Source: an uncultured Pedobacter sp. (GTDB lineage: Bacteria > Bacteroidota > Bacteroidia > Sphingobacteriales > Sphingobacteriaceae). Taken from it: a stretch of 61,329 bases of DNA. The stretch covers positions 1 to 61,329 of the forward strand of contig NZ_CAJYOJ010000016.1 of NCBI RefSeq assembly GCF_913776295.1, written 5' to 3'. The number at the start of each line of letters is the position of its first letter. Positions within the stretch are counted from its first letter, which is position 1. The notes below the pieces were generated by a model. It ran no database searches, was not told where the DNA came from, and saw only the letters and a list, made by a program, of their open reading frames with translations. This document shows positions 16,525-25,632 of the stretch, one piece after another. A program made the position numbers and the translations under genes.

Positions 16525-17085
16525 ATGAAGATCTTTTTTCGCCTCTTGCCCTGGTTAATCCTGTTGGTTGCCGCTTACTTTTTTATTTCCAAAAAGTTCA
16601 GTATCAATACGACAGTAGAAAGCAAACATCAGCTCTTGGTAGAGAAAATTGAGGCTATAGGTAAACTGGAGCTGGTCAGGTACCAGATCAGCGATGTTTT
16701 GGAACACAAAAATAAAACAGATTTTTTACCCGAAGCCAGTGTTTTATTGATCATAAAGGCCGAAGCGGTAGGTTGTATCGATCTCACTAAAATTGCCAAA
16801 GAAGATATTGGCATTGATGCCGACACTGCTGTAGTAAATTTACCACAGCCCGAAATCTGTTATGTAAAAATTGACCATAAAAACTCTCGTGTTTACGATA
16901 CAAAAATGGCATTTTTCCGTGAGGCCAGTCTGGTAGATGAAGCATACAAAGCCGCCGAAAGACAAATTACTGCTGAAGTAAAAAAATCGAGCATTTTAGA
17001 GCAGACGAAAACAAATGCGACTACCGTGCTTAAGCCCATTATTGAAGGGTTGGGCTACAAGAATGTGAGGTTCACCTTTGAATAA
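16525..17085 (+). CDS. DUF4230-like membrane-anchored protein
   Basis: A 186-aa protein with an N-terminal membrane anchor (FFRLLPWLILLVAAYFFI) and a globular domain. The pattern KLELVRYQISDVLE, ASVLLIIKAEAVGCIDLTKI, VNLPQPEICYVKID and AFFREASLVDEAYKAAERQI fits the DUF4230 family, whose function is unknown. ATG 16525 is chosen over an in-frame TTG at 16507. A purine-rich repeat begins right after the stop codon. Confidence 0.75.
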   Translation: MKIFFRLLPWLILLVAAYFFISKKFSINTTVESKHQLLVEKIEAIGKLELVRYQISDVLEHKNKTDFLPEASVLLIIKAEAVGCIDLTKIAKEDIGIDADTAVVNLPQPEICYVKIDHKNSRVYDTKMAFFREASLVDEAYKAAERQITAEVKKSSILEQTKTNATTVLKPIIEGLGYKNVRFTFE

Positions 17086-17130
17086 GGTAAAAGGCGGAAG
17101 GTTTAGGGTTTAGGGTTGCACCCAACCTCG
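17086..17130 (+). repeat. Purine-rich repeat after the DUF4230 gene
   Basis: GGTAAAAGGCGGAAGG and TTTAGGGTTTAGGGTTG directly follow the TAA stop. The GGGTTTA copies look telomere-like but are only part of this degenerate family. Confidence 0.6.
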
Positions 17131-17155
17131 GACTTTCCGACTCCCGACCTCCGTC

Positions 17156-17512
17156 TTATTTCAAAAAATCTTCCCTATGCGGATTAAAAATATCAATCAA
17201 TAATCCAGCTTCAAGGCAAATCACGCCGTGAAAGATGTTTGATGGTGCAAAAAAAACATCACCCTCGTTCAAGACCTTTTTATCATCACCCATACTTACT
17301 TCGAAACTGCCTTTTGCCACATAACTCATCTGTAAATGCGGGTGATTGTGAATGGTACCAATGGCGTCTTTCTCAAATGCTACTTTAACCAACATCAGGT
17401 TGTCATCGTAAGCCATGATTTTCCGTCTAACGCCAGCCCCTAAATCTTCCCAGCTGATATCATGATCAGAAATTAGGGTTCTATTGGTTAAATCTTTGAA
17501 ATCCATTTTCAT
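17156..17512 (-). CDS. Cupin-domain protein
   Basis: A 118-aa single-domain cupin. Motif 1 contains the metal-ligand histidines in IHNHPHLQMSYVAKGSFEV. Motif 2 is GDVFFAPSNIFHGVICLE. The start is ATG 17512 or ATG 17506; the frame upstream to 17536 is the end of a CGTCAT repeat. It is the last gene of the - strand ilv/leu array, about 150 bp after ilvA with a repeat element between. The substrate is unknown. Confidence 0.78.
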   Translation of the reverse strand: MKMDFKDLTNRTLISDHDISWEDLGAGVRRKIMAYDDNLMLVKVAFEKDAIGTIHNHPHLQMSYVAKGSFEVSMGDDKKVLNEGDVFFAPSNIFHGVICLEAGLLIDIFNPHREDFLK

Positions 17513-17530
17513 ATTTTGCGTTAAAAAAAT

Positions 17531-17640
17531 CGTCATCTCGACTGGAACGCAGTGGAATGGAGAGATCTATGCTCGATAGATTTAGCTTCGCTGAGCACTT
17601 ACGTGGTTCTCAACTTCGTTGCACTCCGCTCGAAATGACG
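17531..17640. mobile_element. MITE-like CGTCAT element
   Basis: The ends CGTCATCTCGA (17531-17541) and TCGAAATGACG (17630-17640) are inverted repeats matching at 10 of 11 positions. The unit is about 110 bp, non-coding, and sits between ilvA and the cupin gene. Same family as 4825-4925. Confidence 0.55.
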
Positions 17641-17662
17641 GAAATATCTATACGGTAAAACA

Positions 17663-18913
17663 TTAAACCAAATATTCAAACAAAGTCTGATCCTGATTTA
17701 GCTCGATAATTTCGAATTTAAAATCTTTCATACGCTGTAATAAACTGGCATAATCGTTTTTGTTCGAAAGCTCAATGCCCACCAACGCCGGACCATTTTC
17801 CCTGTTGGTTTTTTTAATAAACTCGAAACGGGTAATATCATCCTGTGGTCCTAAAACTTCATTCACAAATAATTTTAAAGCACCTGGTCTTTGTGGGAAA
17901 CGAACAATAAAGTAATGTTTTAAACCCTCGAAAAGTAAAGACTTCTCTTTAATCTCCTGCATCCGTTCTATATCGTTGTTTCCGCCACTAACCACACAAA
18001 CCACCGTCTTGCCCGCAATCTGGTCTTTAAGCTGATCTAATGCGGCGATAGATAGTGCGCCGGCAGGTTCTACCACAATGGCATCCTCATTATATAGTTT
18101 CAGAATGGTAGTACAGATTTTTCCTTCAGGGATTAAATGCATCTGATCCAGCAGTTCCTTACAATATTCGTAAGTGATATGGCCAATCCTTTTTACAGCT
18201 GCCCCATCCACAAAACGGTCTATCTCATCTAAAGTATAAGGGCCACCATGTTCCATGGCTGTAACCATCGATGGTGCACCCAGTGGCTCAACACCTACCA
18301 ATTTTACATCGGGTTTTACAGTTTTCAGGTAAGCACTCACGCCCGAGGCCAGACCGCCACCGCCAACAGGCATTACTACCATATCTAAATCTGGCAGATC
18401 TTCAAAAATTTCTACGCCTACAGTAGCTTGACCTTCAATTACTTTTTCATCATCGAAAGGCGGAATAAAAGTAGCCGATTTTTCGGCGCTATAAGCCAAG
18501 GCTTCTTTTAAACAATCGTCAAAAGTATCGCCAACCAAAACTACTTCCACGTTTTCGCCACCGAACATATAAGTCTGCTTTACTTTTTGTTTAGGGGTAA
18601 TTTCCGGCATAAATATTACACCTTTAATACCTAATTTTTTGCAAGAGTAAGCCACACCCTGCGCATGGTTTCCGGCACTTGCACAAACCACTCCATTCAC
18701 TAACAATTCCTGAGGCAGCGAACTGATTTTATTGTAAGCACCACGCAGTTTGTAAGAGCGTACAATCTGCAGATCTTCTCTTTTTAAATAAATATTGGCA
18801 TTGTAGTGAGAAGAAAGTCCGGCATTAAACTCAAGTGGGGTACGTTTTACCACGCTTTTGAGCCTTTCTGATGCAGATTTAAAATCTAATGTATGTGGTG
18901 TTGTCGTGTTCAT
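17663..18913 (-). CDS. ilvA: Threonine dehydratase (threonine ammonia-lyase), biosynthetic
   Basis: A 416-aa PLP enzyme that deaminates threonine to 2-oxobutanoate, the first step to isoleucine. The PLP lysine is in VRSYKLRGAYNK, SAGNHAQGVA follows, and the glycine loop is PVGGGGLASG. The C-terminal 90 residues (HYFIVRFPQRPGALKLF onward) form a single ACT-like regulatory domain, so this is the shorter form with one such domain. Isoleucine feedback through this domain is expected from the family. It follows leuA by 255 bp of mainly repeat sequence. Confidence 0.95.
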   Translation of the reverse strand: MNTTTPHTLDFKSASERLKSVVKRTPLEFNAGLSSHYNANIYLKREDLQIVRSYKLRGAYNKISSLPQELLVNGVVCASAGNHAQGVAYSCKKLGIKGVIFMPEITPKQKVKQTYMFGGENVEVVLVGDTFDDCLKEALAYSAEKSATFIPPFDDEKVIEGQATVGVEIFEDLPDLDMVVMPVGGGGLASGVSAYLKTVKPDVKLVGVEPLGAPSMVTAMEHGGPYTLDEIDRFVDGAAVKRIGHITYEYCKELLDQMHLIPEGKICTTILKLYNEDAIVVEPAGALSIAALDQLKDQIAGKTVVCVVSGGNNDIERMQEIKEKSLLFEGLKHYFIVRFPQRPGALKLFVNEVLGPQDDITRFEFIKKTNRENGPALVGIELSNKNDYASLLQRMKDFKFEIIELNQDQTLFEYLV

Positions 18914-19168
18914 TTTTATAGTATCAAGTATAGAGAATTGAGTATTAAGACTAATATTCTCTTATTTTTTGCAAAGCAGGCTCCGGTATTCCATCGGTTG
19001 CAGCAGTCCTGCTTTACATTTTATTTCGCTGCGCTACATGTTCATTCCAATCAGGTTTAGAGAGGCAAGGTCTGTGTTTTAAACATAAACCCTTTCCCGG
19101 CCTCTAATGCAGAAGCAATGCATCTTGGTTCTCAGTTTTAGTCTTTGGACTTTCTGCTTTCACCTTAA
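18914..19168. other. leuA-ilvA spacer with repeats
   Basis: It contains AGTATCAAGTATAGAG- and AGTATTAAGACTAA-type pieces of the TTGATAC family, a GCAAAGCAGG...CCTGCTTT inverted segment, and, next to the leuA stop, the C-rich repeat. I looked for a Leu/Ile/Val leader frame with terminator here and saw none. Confidence 0.5.
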
Positions 19169-20329
19169 CTACGCTAAGTGCAGCGCAACCAGTTGGTTCA
19201 GATCAGTATCGTTAATGCCTTGTTTGCTATCGGCTAAAACCAAGAACTGTTTGTAAACAATATCCAAGTGTTCTTTTTCTAATTTATGACCTAAACGCTC
19301 TAAATGGTGTTTTAAGGCATGGCGACCGCTTCTCGCTGTCAAAACAATGGTTGCATCAGGAAAACCGACATCTTCCGGTTTAATAATTTCGTAGTTTTCG
19401 CGGTTTTTTAAGAAACCATCCTGGTGGATGCCAGAACTGTGCGAAAAAGCATTGGCGCCAACAATAGCTTTGTTTGGCTGTACCGGCATATTCATCTGGT
19501 TTCTTACCGTATGGCTGATGTCATAAAACTGGGTAGCATCGATGCTGGTATTTAAACCCAATACTTTGTGTGTTTTTAGGATCATAACCACTTCTTCCAT
19601 CGAGGTGTTACCTGCACGTTCGCCAATACCGTTAATGGTACATTCTACCTGGCGGGCACCGTTTTGTAAACCAGCAATCGAGTTGGCGGTAGCCAGGCCC
19701 AAATCGTTGTGGCAGTGAACCGAGATAATGGCATTATCGATGTTTTTTACATTTTCTTTTAAGAAAAGGATTTTTGAACCGTATTGGTCTGGCAGGCAAT
19801 AACCATTGGTGTCGGGAATGTTTACCACGGTGGCTCCTGCAGCAATAACCGCTTCAACCATCTTTGCTAAAAACTCAATATCTGCACGGCCGGCATCTTC
19901 TGCGTAAAACTCAACATCTTCTACATATTTTTTAGCGTATTTTACGGCTTCAACCGCACGGGCTAAAATATCCTCGCGGGTGCTGTTAAATTTATGTTTG
20001 ATGTGAAAATCAGATGAGCCGATCCCGGTGTGGATACGCGGTCTCTTGGCATGGCGTAAGGCATCTGCGGCAACATCGATATCATTTTTATTGGCACGTG
20101 TTAAGGCACAGATAACCGGATTGGTTACTGCTTTTGATAATTCGATTACGCTGTTAAAATCTCCGGGGCTGGATACTGGAAAACCTGCTTCAATCACATC
20201 AACACCTAAAAGCTCAAGTGATTTTGCGATTTCTATTTTTTGGTTTGTATCTAACTGGCAGCCTGGAACCTGCTCACCATCACGTAAGGTGGTGTCGAAA
20301 ATATAAACTTTGTTAGGGTCGTGAATCAT
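19169..20329 (-). CDS. leuA: 2-isopropylmalate synthase, short form
   Basis: A 386-aa enzyme condensing acetyl-CoA with 2-oxoisovalerate, the first step of leucine synthesis. The catalytic TIM barrel begins [31 protein letters not shown] and NGIGERAGN provide the metal and substrate residues, and HSSGIHQDG belongs to the following subdomain. The protein stops after that subdomain. It lacks the roughly 130-aa C-terminal domain that binds leucine in classical LeuA of about 520 aa. The leu context favours LeuA over homocitrate or citramalate synthase, although these are close relatives. It lies 10 bp after leuB. Confidence 0.88.
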   Translation of the reverse strand: MIHDPNKVYIFDTTLRDGEQVPGCQLDTNQKIEIAKSLELLGVDVIEAGFPVSSPGDFNSVIELSKAVTNPVICALTRANKNDIDVAADALRHAKRPRIHTGIGSSDFHIKHKFNSTREDILARAVEAVKYAKKYVEDVEFYAEDAGRADIEFLAKMVEAVIAAGATVVNIPDTNGYCLPDQYGSKILFLKENVKNIDNAIISVHCHNDLGLATANSIAGLQNGARQVECTINGIGERAGNTSMEEVVMILKTHKVLGLNTSIDATQFYDISHTVRNQMNMPVQPNKAIVGANAFSHSSGIHQDGFLKNRENYEIIKPEDVGFPDATIVLTARSGRHALKHHLERLGHKLEKEHLDIVYKQFLVLADSKQGINDTDLNQLVALHLA

Positions 20330-20339
20330 AATCTTTGGT

Positions 20340-21431
20340 TTAGGAGTTGATTAATTTTTGTGATAAGAATTTCAATACCAGTTTTCCCATTTCGGCGGTA
20401 CCCAAAACTTTAAAACGGTTAGTGCTTTGGTCGGCAATATCATGGGTTCTAAAGCCTTCTTTTAATACCTGGTCGATCGTGTCAACCAATAATTTCGCTT
20501 CTTCCTTTAGTCCGAATCCAATTTCCAGCATCAGTGCTGCCGACAGGATAGAGGCTAGCGGATTGGCTACATCTTTACCGGCAATATCGTGGGCAGAACC
20601 ATGGATCGGCTCAAAGAAACCAGTGCTTTCTCCAACTGAAGCCGAAGCCAGCATCCCCATCGAACCTGCAATCTGGGAAGCTTCGTCCGTTAAAATATCG
20701 CCAAATAAGTTGGCGGTTAATACCACATCGAACTTTTTCGGATTTTTGATCAGCTGCATGGCCGCATTATCGATAAACATGTGTTCTGTTTCTACGTCAG
20801 GATATTGTTTAGCAATTTCCTGAACGGTTTCGCGCCATAAGCGTGAGCTTTCAAGAACATTGGCTTTATCTACCGAACACAAACGTTTGTTACGTTGTTG
20901 TGCAGCCTGATAAGCTTTATGGGCGATGCGTTCTACTTCATAGCGGTGATAAATCATCAGGTCTGAAGCGGTGTTCCGGTCTTCTGAACGTGTTTTCTCA
21001 CCAAAATAAACGTCACCTGTTAACTCACGGAAAAACAGAATATCGGTTCCCCTTAAAATTTCGGGTTTAATGCTCGATGCCTGAAGAAGTTCATCAAATA
21101 GTAATATTGGGCGGAGATTGGCAAATAATCCCAGTTCTTTACGGATTTTTAAAAGTCCTTGTTCTGGTCTGACTTTTAAACTTGGATCGTTGTCATATTT
21201 GGCATGCCCAATTGCACCAAAAAGGATCGCATCGCTTTGCCTTGCTTTTTCCAAAGTTTCGTCTGGCAGGGGTTCGCCGGTAACTTCAATCGCCGCATGG
21301 CCCATTAAAGCTTCTTCGAAGTTAAATTCATGCCCAAAAATTTCGGCAATTTTTTCTAATGCTGCTTTTCCCCAAGTCGTGACCTCAGGGCCGATACCAT
21401 CTCCAGGTATTACTAAAATGTTCTTCTTCAT
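20340..21431 (-). CDS. leuB: 3-isopropylmalate dehydrogenase
   Basis: A 363-aa NAD-dependent enzyme oxidising and decarboxylating 3-isopropylmalate. The motifs are [11 protein letters not shown] at the N-terminus, [12 protein letters not shown], the substrate Lys in SVDKANVLE, and [20 protein letters not shown] with the metal aspartates. The length is typical. It lies about 110 bp downstream of the double ABC ATPase gene and 10 bp upstream of leuA, in the order leuD-ABC-leuB-leuA. Confidence 0.96.
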   Translation of the reverse strand: MKKNILVIPGDGIGPEVTTWGKAALEKIAEIFGHEFNFEEALMGHAAIEVTGEPLPDETLEKARQSDAILFGAIGHAKYDNDPSLKVRPEQGLLKIRKELGLFANLRPILLFDELLQASSIKPEILRGTDILFFRELTGDVYFGEKTRSEDRNTASDLMIYHRYEVERIAHKAYQAAQQRNKRLCSVDKANVLESSRLWRETVQEIAKQYPDVETEHMFIDNAAMQLIKNPKKFDVVLTANLFGDILTDEASQIAGSMGMLASASVGESTGFFEPIHGSAHDIAGKDVANPLASILSAALMLEIGFGLKEEAKLLVDTIDQVLKEGFRTHDIADQSTNRFKVLGTAEMGKLVLKFLSQKLINS

Positions 21432-21539
21432 TATTGACTCCTCTTTTGCCTTTGCAGTTTGCTTATCGGTTGCCCGGAGGCACGCAAACTACAGAAATTT
21501 CGTCTCCGTGTTCACCGTGTTTCCGTGGCTAAGCTTGCA

Positions 21540-23003
21540 TCAGCTTAATATTTCTGTATTTAAACTTTCGACGACTTTCACCTCGCCTTTTTCTAACAAT
21601 ATTCTTTTTTCTATGCAGGTTGGCAGCTGCGATTCAAAATGGCCGACGTAAATTAAGGTCATCCCATTGCTGCACAATTCATCAACCAATTGGTTAAAAT
21701 ATTTGGTCTGCTGTTGGTCTAAGCCCTGGCAGGGTTCATCCAGAATTAGCAGTTCCGGGTTTTTTATAATGGTACGCGCTAACAGTACCAATCGCTGTTT
21801 ACCAAGTGGAAGCGTGCTTAGCAATTCATTTTTATTTTCAGTCAGGCCAAAATAAGCCAGGAGTTCATCAACCTGTGTACTTTTGGTATATGGCAAATGT
21901 TGAAATAAACCAACAGTGTCGTAAAAACCAGAGGCGACGCTTTGCCAAACGGTAGCCGTAGGATCGAAATACCAATGGAATTCGGGAGATATTAAACCGA
22001 TATGCTGTTTAATGTCCCAAATACTTTCGCCGCTTCCGCGTCGGTTGCCGAATAAATAAAGTTCATTGGCGTAAGACTGTGGGTGATCGCCATTGATCAG
22101 ACTTAATAAGGTTGATTTTCCTGAACCATTGTGGCCTTGTAGAAGCCATTTTTCTCCTGCTTTGATTTCCCAGTTAACGTTTTTTAATACCTGTTTTTCG
22201 CCATAGCTGATGTTTACATTCACCATTTTCACCATATCGCTGGTGCTGTAAAGGGGCGATTCTTTTAAAAAATCCGGTATTTCTCTTAAGCGGATTTCAG
22301 TAGTAGAACTTGCTAAAGCAGCTACTTTAACCAATTTTCCATCCGTTATTTCTGCAAATGACTGAACAGAGCCCGGCAATTCGGCATCATTACTAATTAA
22401 TATTAATTGAACGCCTTCTTTAGCTACCTGATCCAATAAAACGTTCAGGTTTTTACGCGAAGCAGTATCCAAACCTGTGTAAGGTTGATCGATAATCAAC
22501 AGCTGTGGTTTTAACCAAAGTGCTTTAACCAATTGCAGTTTTTTGTGTTCGCCGCTGGATAATTCAATTAGCTGTGAACCGGCAAATGTTGCAAAACCCA
22601 GCGCTTCTAAAATGGGTTCGACCTGATCCAAATGCAGCCCTTTTTCTTTACCATAATTCACCAGTTCTGCATGAACGGTTAAAGTATCATTAGCCTGTAA
22701 ACTGGTATATCTTTGCTGATAATAAAAATTGGCTACACCTTCTAAATTTTTGAACTGGTACCAGCTGTCCACATAAAGTACTTCCTGAGGAAGTTTACGT
22801 TGCCCGTCAAAATTAATTTCTATGTTTCCCTGATAGGGAACCAGGCCGGCAATGGCTTTTGCCAAAGCTGTTTTTCCGGTCCCGCTTTCGCCTCCGATTG
22901 CATAGCTTTCACCAATATTCATTTCCCAATACAAATCCTTTAGCACCGCTTTGTTGCGGTAGCCTAAATTTAAATCATGTATGTAAACGAATGGCTTATC
23001 CAT
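21540..23003 (-). CDS. Double ABC ATPase (ModF/PhrA-like) inside the leu genes
   Basis: A 487-aa soluble protein with two ABC domains and no membrane segment. Domain 1 has Walker A GESGTGKTALAK, signature LSSGEHKK and Walker B LLIIDQPYTGLD. Domain 2 has Walker A GHNGSGKSTLLS, signature LPLGKQRL and Walker B LLILDEPCQGLD. So domain 1 has Gln in place of the catalytic Glu and domain 2 a degenerate signature. In a head-to-tail pair both defects fall in the same site. The layout resembles ModF (PhrA). Its ATG overlaps the leuD TAA by one base, indicating translational coupling. A role in leucine metabolism is not established. Confidence 0.82.
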   Translation of the reverse strand: MDKPFVYIHDLNLGYRNKAVLKDLYWEMNIGESYAIGGESGTGKTALAKAIAGLVPYQGNIEINFDGQRKLPQEVLYVDSWYQFKNLEGVANFYYQQRYTSLQANDTLTVHAELVNYGKEKGLHLDQVEPILEALGFATFAGSQLIELSSGEHKKLQLVKALWLKPQLLIIDQPYTGLDTASRKNLNVLLDQVAKEGVQLILISNDAELPGSVQSFAEITDGKLVKVAALASSTTEIRLREIPDFLKESPLYSTSDMVKMVNVNISYGEKQVLKNVNWEIKAGEKWLLQGHNGSGKSTLLSLINGDHPQSYANELYLFGNRRGSGESIWDIKQHIGLISPEFHWYFDPTATVWQSVASGFYDTVGLFQHLPYTKSTQVDELLAYFGLTENKNELLSTLPLGKQRLVLLARTIIKNPELLILDEPCQGLDQQQTKYFNQLVDELCSNGMTLIYVGHFESQLPTCIEKRILLEKGEVKVVESLNTEILS

Positions 23004-23587
23004 TATCGGGCTTGTTCAAATTCTTCAATTAATTGTTTTTGGTTTAAGATGAAATCAATATCATCGTAGCCATTTATAAGGCATGATTTTTTGTAAGGAT
23101 TGATATCGAAAGATTCTTTTTCACCAGTTTCTACAATGGTAACGGTTTGATTTTCCAGATCAACTTCCAAAGCCGATTTTGGATTGCTATCCACCGCCTG
23201 AAAAATTTGCGCCAAGAAATCATCGCTTACCTGGATAGGTAATAATCCGTTGTTCAGAGCATTGCCTTTAAAAATATCAGCAAAAAAGCTGCTGATGACG
23301 GCATCAAAGCCTGCATCCTGAATAGCCCATGCGGCGTGCTCACGACTACTGCCGCAACCAAAGTTTTTTCCTGCAACTAAAACTTTTCCGCCATAGGTAG
23401 GATTGTTCATTACAAATTCTGGTTTTGGGGCATTGTCACCATTATAACGCCAATCGCGGAACAGGTTTTCACCGAAACCTTCGCGGGTAGTCGCTTTTAG
23501 AAACCTTGCAGGGATAATCTGGTCGGTATCAATGTTTTCTATATTTAAAGGCACTACTGCCGATGTTAATTTTGTGAATTTTTTCAT
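23003..23587 (-). CDS. leuD: 3-isopropylmalate dehydratase small subunit
   Basis: A 194-aa subunit that, with LeuC, isomerises 2- to 3-isopropylmalate. The motifs are [21 protein letters not shown] near the N-terminus (split here by no gap) and [17 protein letters not shown], the swivel-domain signature. I start at ATG 23587 (MKKFTKLTS); an in-frame start at 23602 would add five residues. It is coupled to the downstream ABC ATPase by TAATG. Confidence 0.95.
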   Translation of the reverse strand: MKKFTKLTSAVVPLNIENIDTDQIIPARFLKATTREGFGENLFRDWRYNGDNAPKPEFVMNNPTYGGKVLVAGKNFGCGSSREHAAWAIQDAGFDAVISSFFADIFKGNALNNGLLPIQVSDDFLAQIFQAVDSNPKSALEVDLENQTVTIVETGEKESFDINPYKKSCLINGYDDIDFILNQKQLIEEFEQAR

Positions 23588-23689
23588 GTCAATTAGTATC
23601 AAGTAGGGAGTATTAAGTAGCGAGACTTAAATTCCGCTTTTATCTTTTATCTTAAGCCTTTTGCTTAATGGTAGTAATTTTATAACTCA

Positions 23690-23735
23690 TGTGTTTACTT
23701 TCCACCTTAAGCCTTACTACCTTCTACCTTGGTAA
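23690..23735 (-). repeat. Purine-rich repeat encoding the end of the ABM gene
   Basis: On the coding strand AAGGTAGAAGGTAGTAAGG runs through the last codons and past the TAA stop. Read in the same frame as in leuC, it gives Val-Glu-Gly. Confidence 0.6.
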
Positions 23736-24009
23736 AGTGTTCAACTGTTGGAAAAGGATCGTAAAAGTGATGTAGTAACTTTTTCCAATCCTGGTAGGCT
23801 GCCGATCCCCTGAAACCGTCGGTATGTGCCTCCAGCGTTTTCCAGTTTACCAGCAGGATATATTTATTTTCTACCTCCATACATTTCTGAAGTTGGTGTG
23901 AAATGTAACCCTCCATTGAGGAAATGATTTTTTGTGCTTCACTAAAAGCCTTTTCAAAATCAGCCGATAACCCGGCTTTTACATTTAATATGGCAACTTC
24001 TAAAACCAT
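23707..24009 (-). CDS. Antibiotic biosynthesis monooxygenase (ABM)-like small protein
   Basis: A 100-aa dimeric alpha-beta barrel protein. VAILNVKAGLSADFEKAF, ISSMEGYISHQL and YILLVNWKTLEAH...F match the ABM family, whose members range from heme-degrading to quinone-modifying enzymes or stress proteins. It lies between leuC and leuD. Its C-terminus (KVEGSKA) is encoded by a purine-rich repeat containing GGTAGAAGGT. The role in this operon is unknown. Confidence 0.8.
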   Translation of the reverse strand: MVLEVAILNVKAGLSADFEKAFSEAQKIISSMEGYISHQLQKCMEVENKYILLVNWKTLEAHTDGFRGSAAYQDWKKLLHHFYDPFPTVEHFTKVEGSKA

Positions 24010-24039
24010 AATTTAATTTTTTTGCCATTGCTACAGCAT

Positions 24040-24141
24040 TAAGATTGCCTGCCAGCAGCCGGCAGGCTTCGTGCCTCGCAATGACGATTTTTACTATGGG
24101 TTTTTAGCCTTAAACCCTCAGCCTTTTTAACCTTCTACCTC
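24040..24141 (-). repeat. CGTCAT-type fragment and purine-rich repeat at the leuC end
   Basis: On the coding strand GAGGTAGAAGGTTAAAAAGG contains the leuC stop, followed by CTGAGGGTTTAAGG. Next to it lies CTCGCAATGACGA with an inner CTGCCGGC...GCCAGC inverted segment of the MITE-like family. Confidence 0.6.
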
Positions 24142-25539
24142 TTCAAGCATTTCCCTTACATCGGTAATTTTTCCGGTTACGGCTGCAGCTGCAGCTGTAA
24201 GCGGACTGGCTAATAAAGTACGTGCATTTTGCCCTTGTCTACCTTCAAAATTTCTGTTTGATGTAGATACACAGTATTTACCTGCCGGTATTTTATCTTC
24301 GTTCATACCTAAGCAGGCACTGCATCCAGGTTCGCGCAATTGGAAGCCAGCGGCTTCGAAAATCTTATCCAAACCTTCGTTTTTAGCCTGTTGCTCTACC
24401 TGTTTAGATCCTGGAACAATCCAAACGTTAACATTATCTGCTTTGCGTTTATCTTTAACAAATTGGGCAACTTCACGTAAATCTTCTATGCGGGAGTTGG
24501 TACAGCTTCCGATGAAAACATAATCAACAGGTTTTCCGATCAATGATGAATCGTCGTCAAAACCCATATAATCCAATGCTTTTTTGTAAGATACTTTTTC
24601 GGTTTCCGGTTGCGCTGCGGTTGCCGGAATATGCTCCTGGATACCCATTCCCATACCTGGGTTGGTACCATAAGTAATCATCGGGGCAATATCTGCAGCG
24701 TTGAAAGTTAACAAGCTATCAAATTTTGCATCAGCATCGCTGTACAAAGTTTTCCAATAGGCTAAAGCTTTATCCCACTCTTCGCCAGCAGGAGCAAATT
24801 CCCTTCCTTTAATGTAATCGAAAGTGGTTTGGTCTGGTGCAATTAATCCACCACGTGCGCCCATTTCGATACTCATATTACAGATGGTCATGCGGGCTTC
24901 CATGCTTAACGATTCGATTGCCGAACCTGCATATTCGATGAAATAACCGGTGCCACCAGCAGCAGAAATCTGTGCAATGATGTATAGAATAATGTCTTTT
25001 GCGCCAACACCTTTTCCAAGTTCGCCATTTACCTCAATTTTCATGGTTTTTGGTTTCGATTGCAATAAACATTGCGTTGCGAAAACCTGCTCTACCTGCG
25101 AGGTGCCGATACCGAAAGCAATGGCACCGAAAGCACCGTGAGTAGAAGTATGACTATCGCCACAAACCATGGTTTTGCCTGGTAAAGTAATGCCTAATTC
25201 AGGACCGATAACGTGCACAATTCCCTGAAAAGGGTGGCCTAATCCATATAGTTCTATCCCGAATTCTGCACAGTTTTTAGTGAGCATATCTACCTGATAG
25301 CGCGAAAGCTCTTCTTTAATTGGCAGTAATTGATTTAACGTAGGCACGTTATGATCGGCAGTGGCTACCGTCTGTTTCGGACGGAAAACAGGTAAACCTC
25401 TTTTGCGCAAGCCATCAAATGCCTGCGGAGAGGTTACCTCATGTATTAAGTGTGTATCAATGTATAAAATATCGGGAAATCCTTCTTCACTTTTTACAAC
25501 GTGAGCATCCCAAATTTTTTCTACTAATGTTTTTGACAT
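24127..25539 (-). CDS. leuC: 3-isopropylmalate dehydratase large subunit
   Basis: A 470-aa [4Fe-4S] aconitase-family subunit. The cluster cysteines are in [13 protein letters not shown] and [10 protein letters not shown], and [14 protein letters not shown] is conserved. The length is typical (E. coli LeuC is 466 aa). The last residues (EEVEG) are encoded in a purine-rich repeat that contains the stop codon. It lies about 90 bp after ilvC, with a CCCCCTAAAAGGAGG-type repeat between. Confidence 0.96.
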   Translation of the reverse strand: MSKTLVEKIWDAHVVKSEEGFPDILYIDTHLIHEVTSPQAFDGLRKRGLPVFRPKQTVATADHNVPTLNQLLPIKEELSRYQVDMLTKNCAEFGIELYGLGHPFQGIVHVIGPELGITLPGKTMVCGDSHTSTHGAFGAIAFGIGTSQVEQVFATQCLLQSKPKTMKIEVNGELGKGVGAKDIILYIIAQISAAGGTGYFIEYAGSAIESLSMEARMTICNMSIEMGARGGLIAPDQTTFDYIKGREFAPAGEEWDKALAYWKTLYSDADAKFDSLLTFNAADIAPMITYGTNPGMGMGIQEHIPATAAQPETEKVSYKKALDYMGFDDDSSLIGKPVDYVFIGSCTNSRIEDLREVAQFVKDKRKADNVNVWIVPGSKQVEQQAKNEGLDKIFEAAGFQLREPGCSACLGMNEDKIPAGKYCVSTSNRNFEGRQGQNARTLLASPLTAAAAAVTGKITDVREMLEEVEG

Positions 25540-25540
25540 T

Positions 25541-25632
25541 TTACCCCCTATCCCCCTAAAAGGAGGAATTTAAAGTTTATAAATATATTTTCTAACCATC
25601 CAAAAGCCCCCATTAGGGGATTGGGGGTTATG
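25541..25632. repeat. CCCCCTAAAAGGAGG-type repeats between ilvC and leuC
   Basis: TACCCCCTATCCCCCTAAAA and CCCCCATTAGGGGATTGGGG are inverted copies of one unit. They flank AT-rich DNA and overlap the ilvC stop. Confidence 0.55.

Noticed and set aside
17098..17121. Telomere-like GGGTTTA copies
   Set aside because: Only two copies, within the general purine-rich repeat family and internal to the chromosome.
18914..19168. A third attenuator between leuA and ilvA
   Set aside because: No short frame with Leu/Ile/Val runs and no stem followed by a T-run; the sequence is repeat-derived.
20347..20823. A 158-aa open frame on the + strand
   Set aside because: Antisense shadow of leuB, whose motifs are unmistakable on the other strand.
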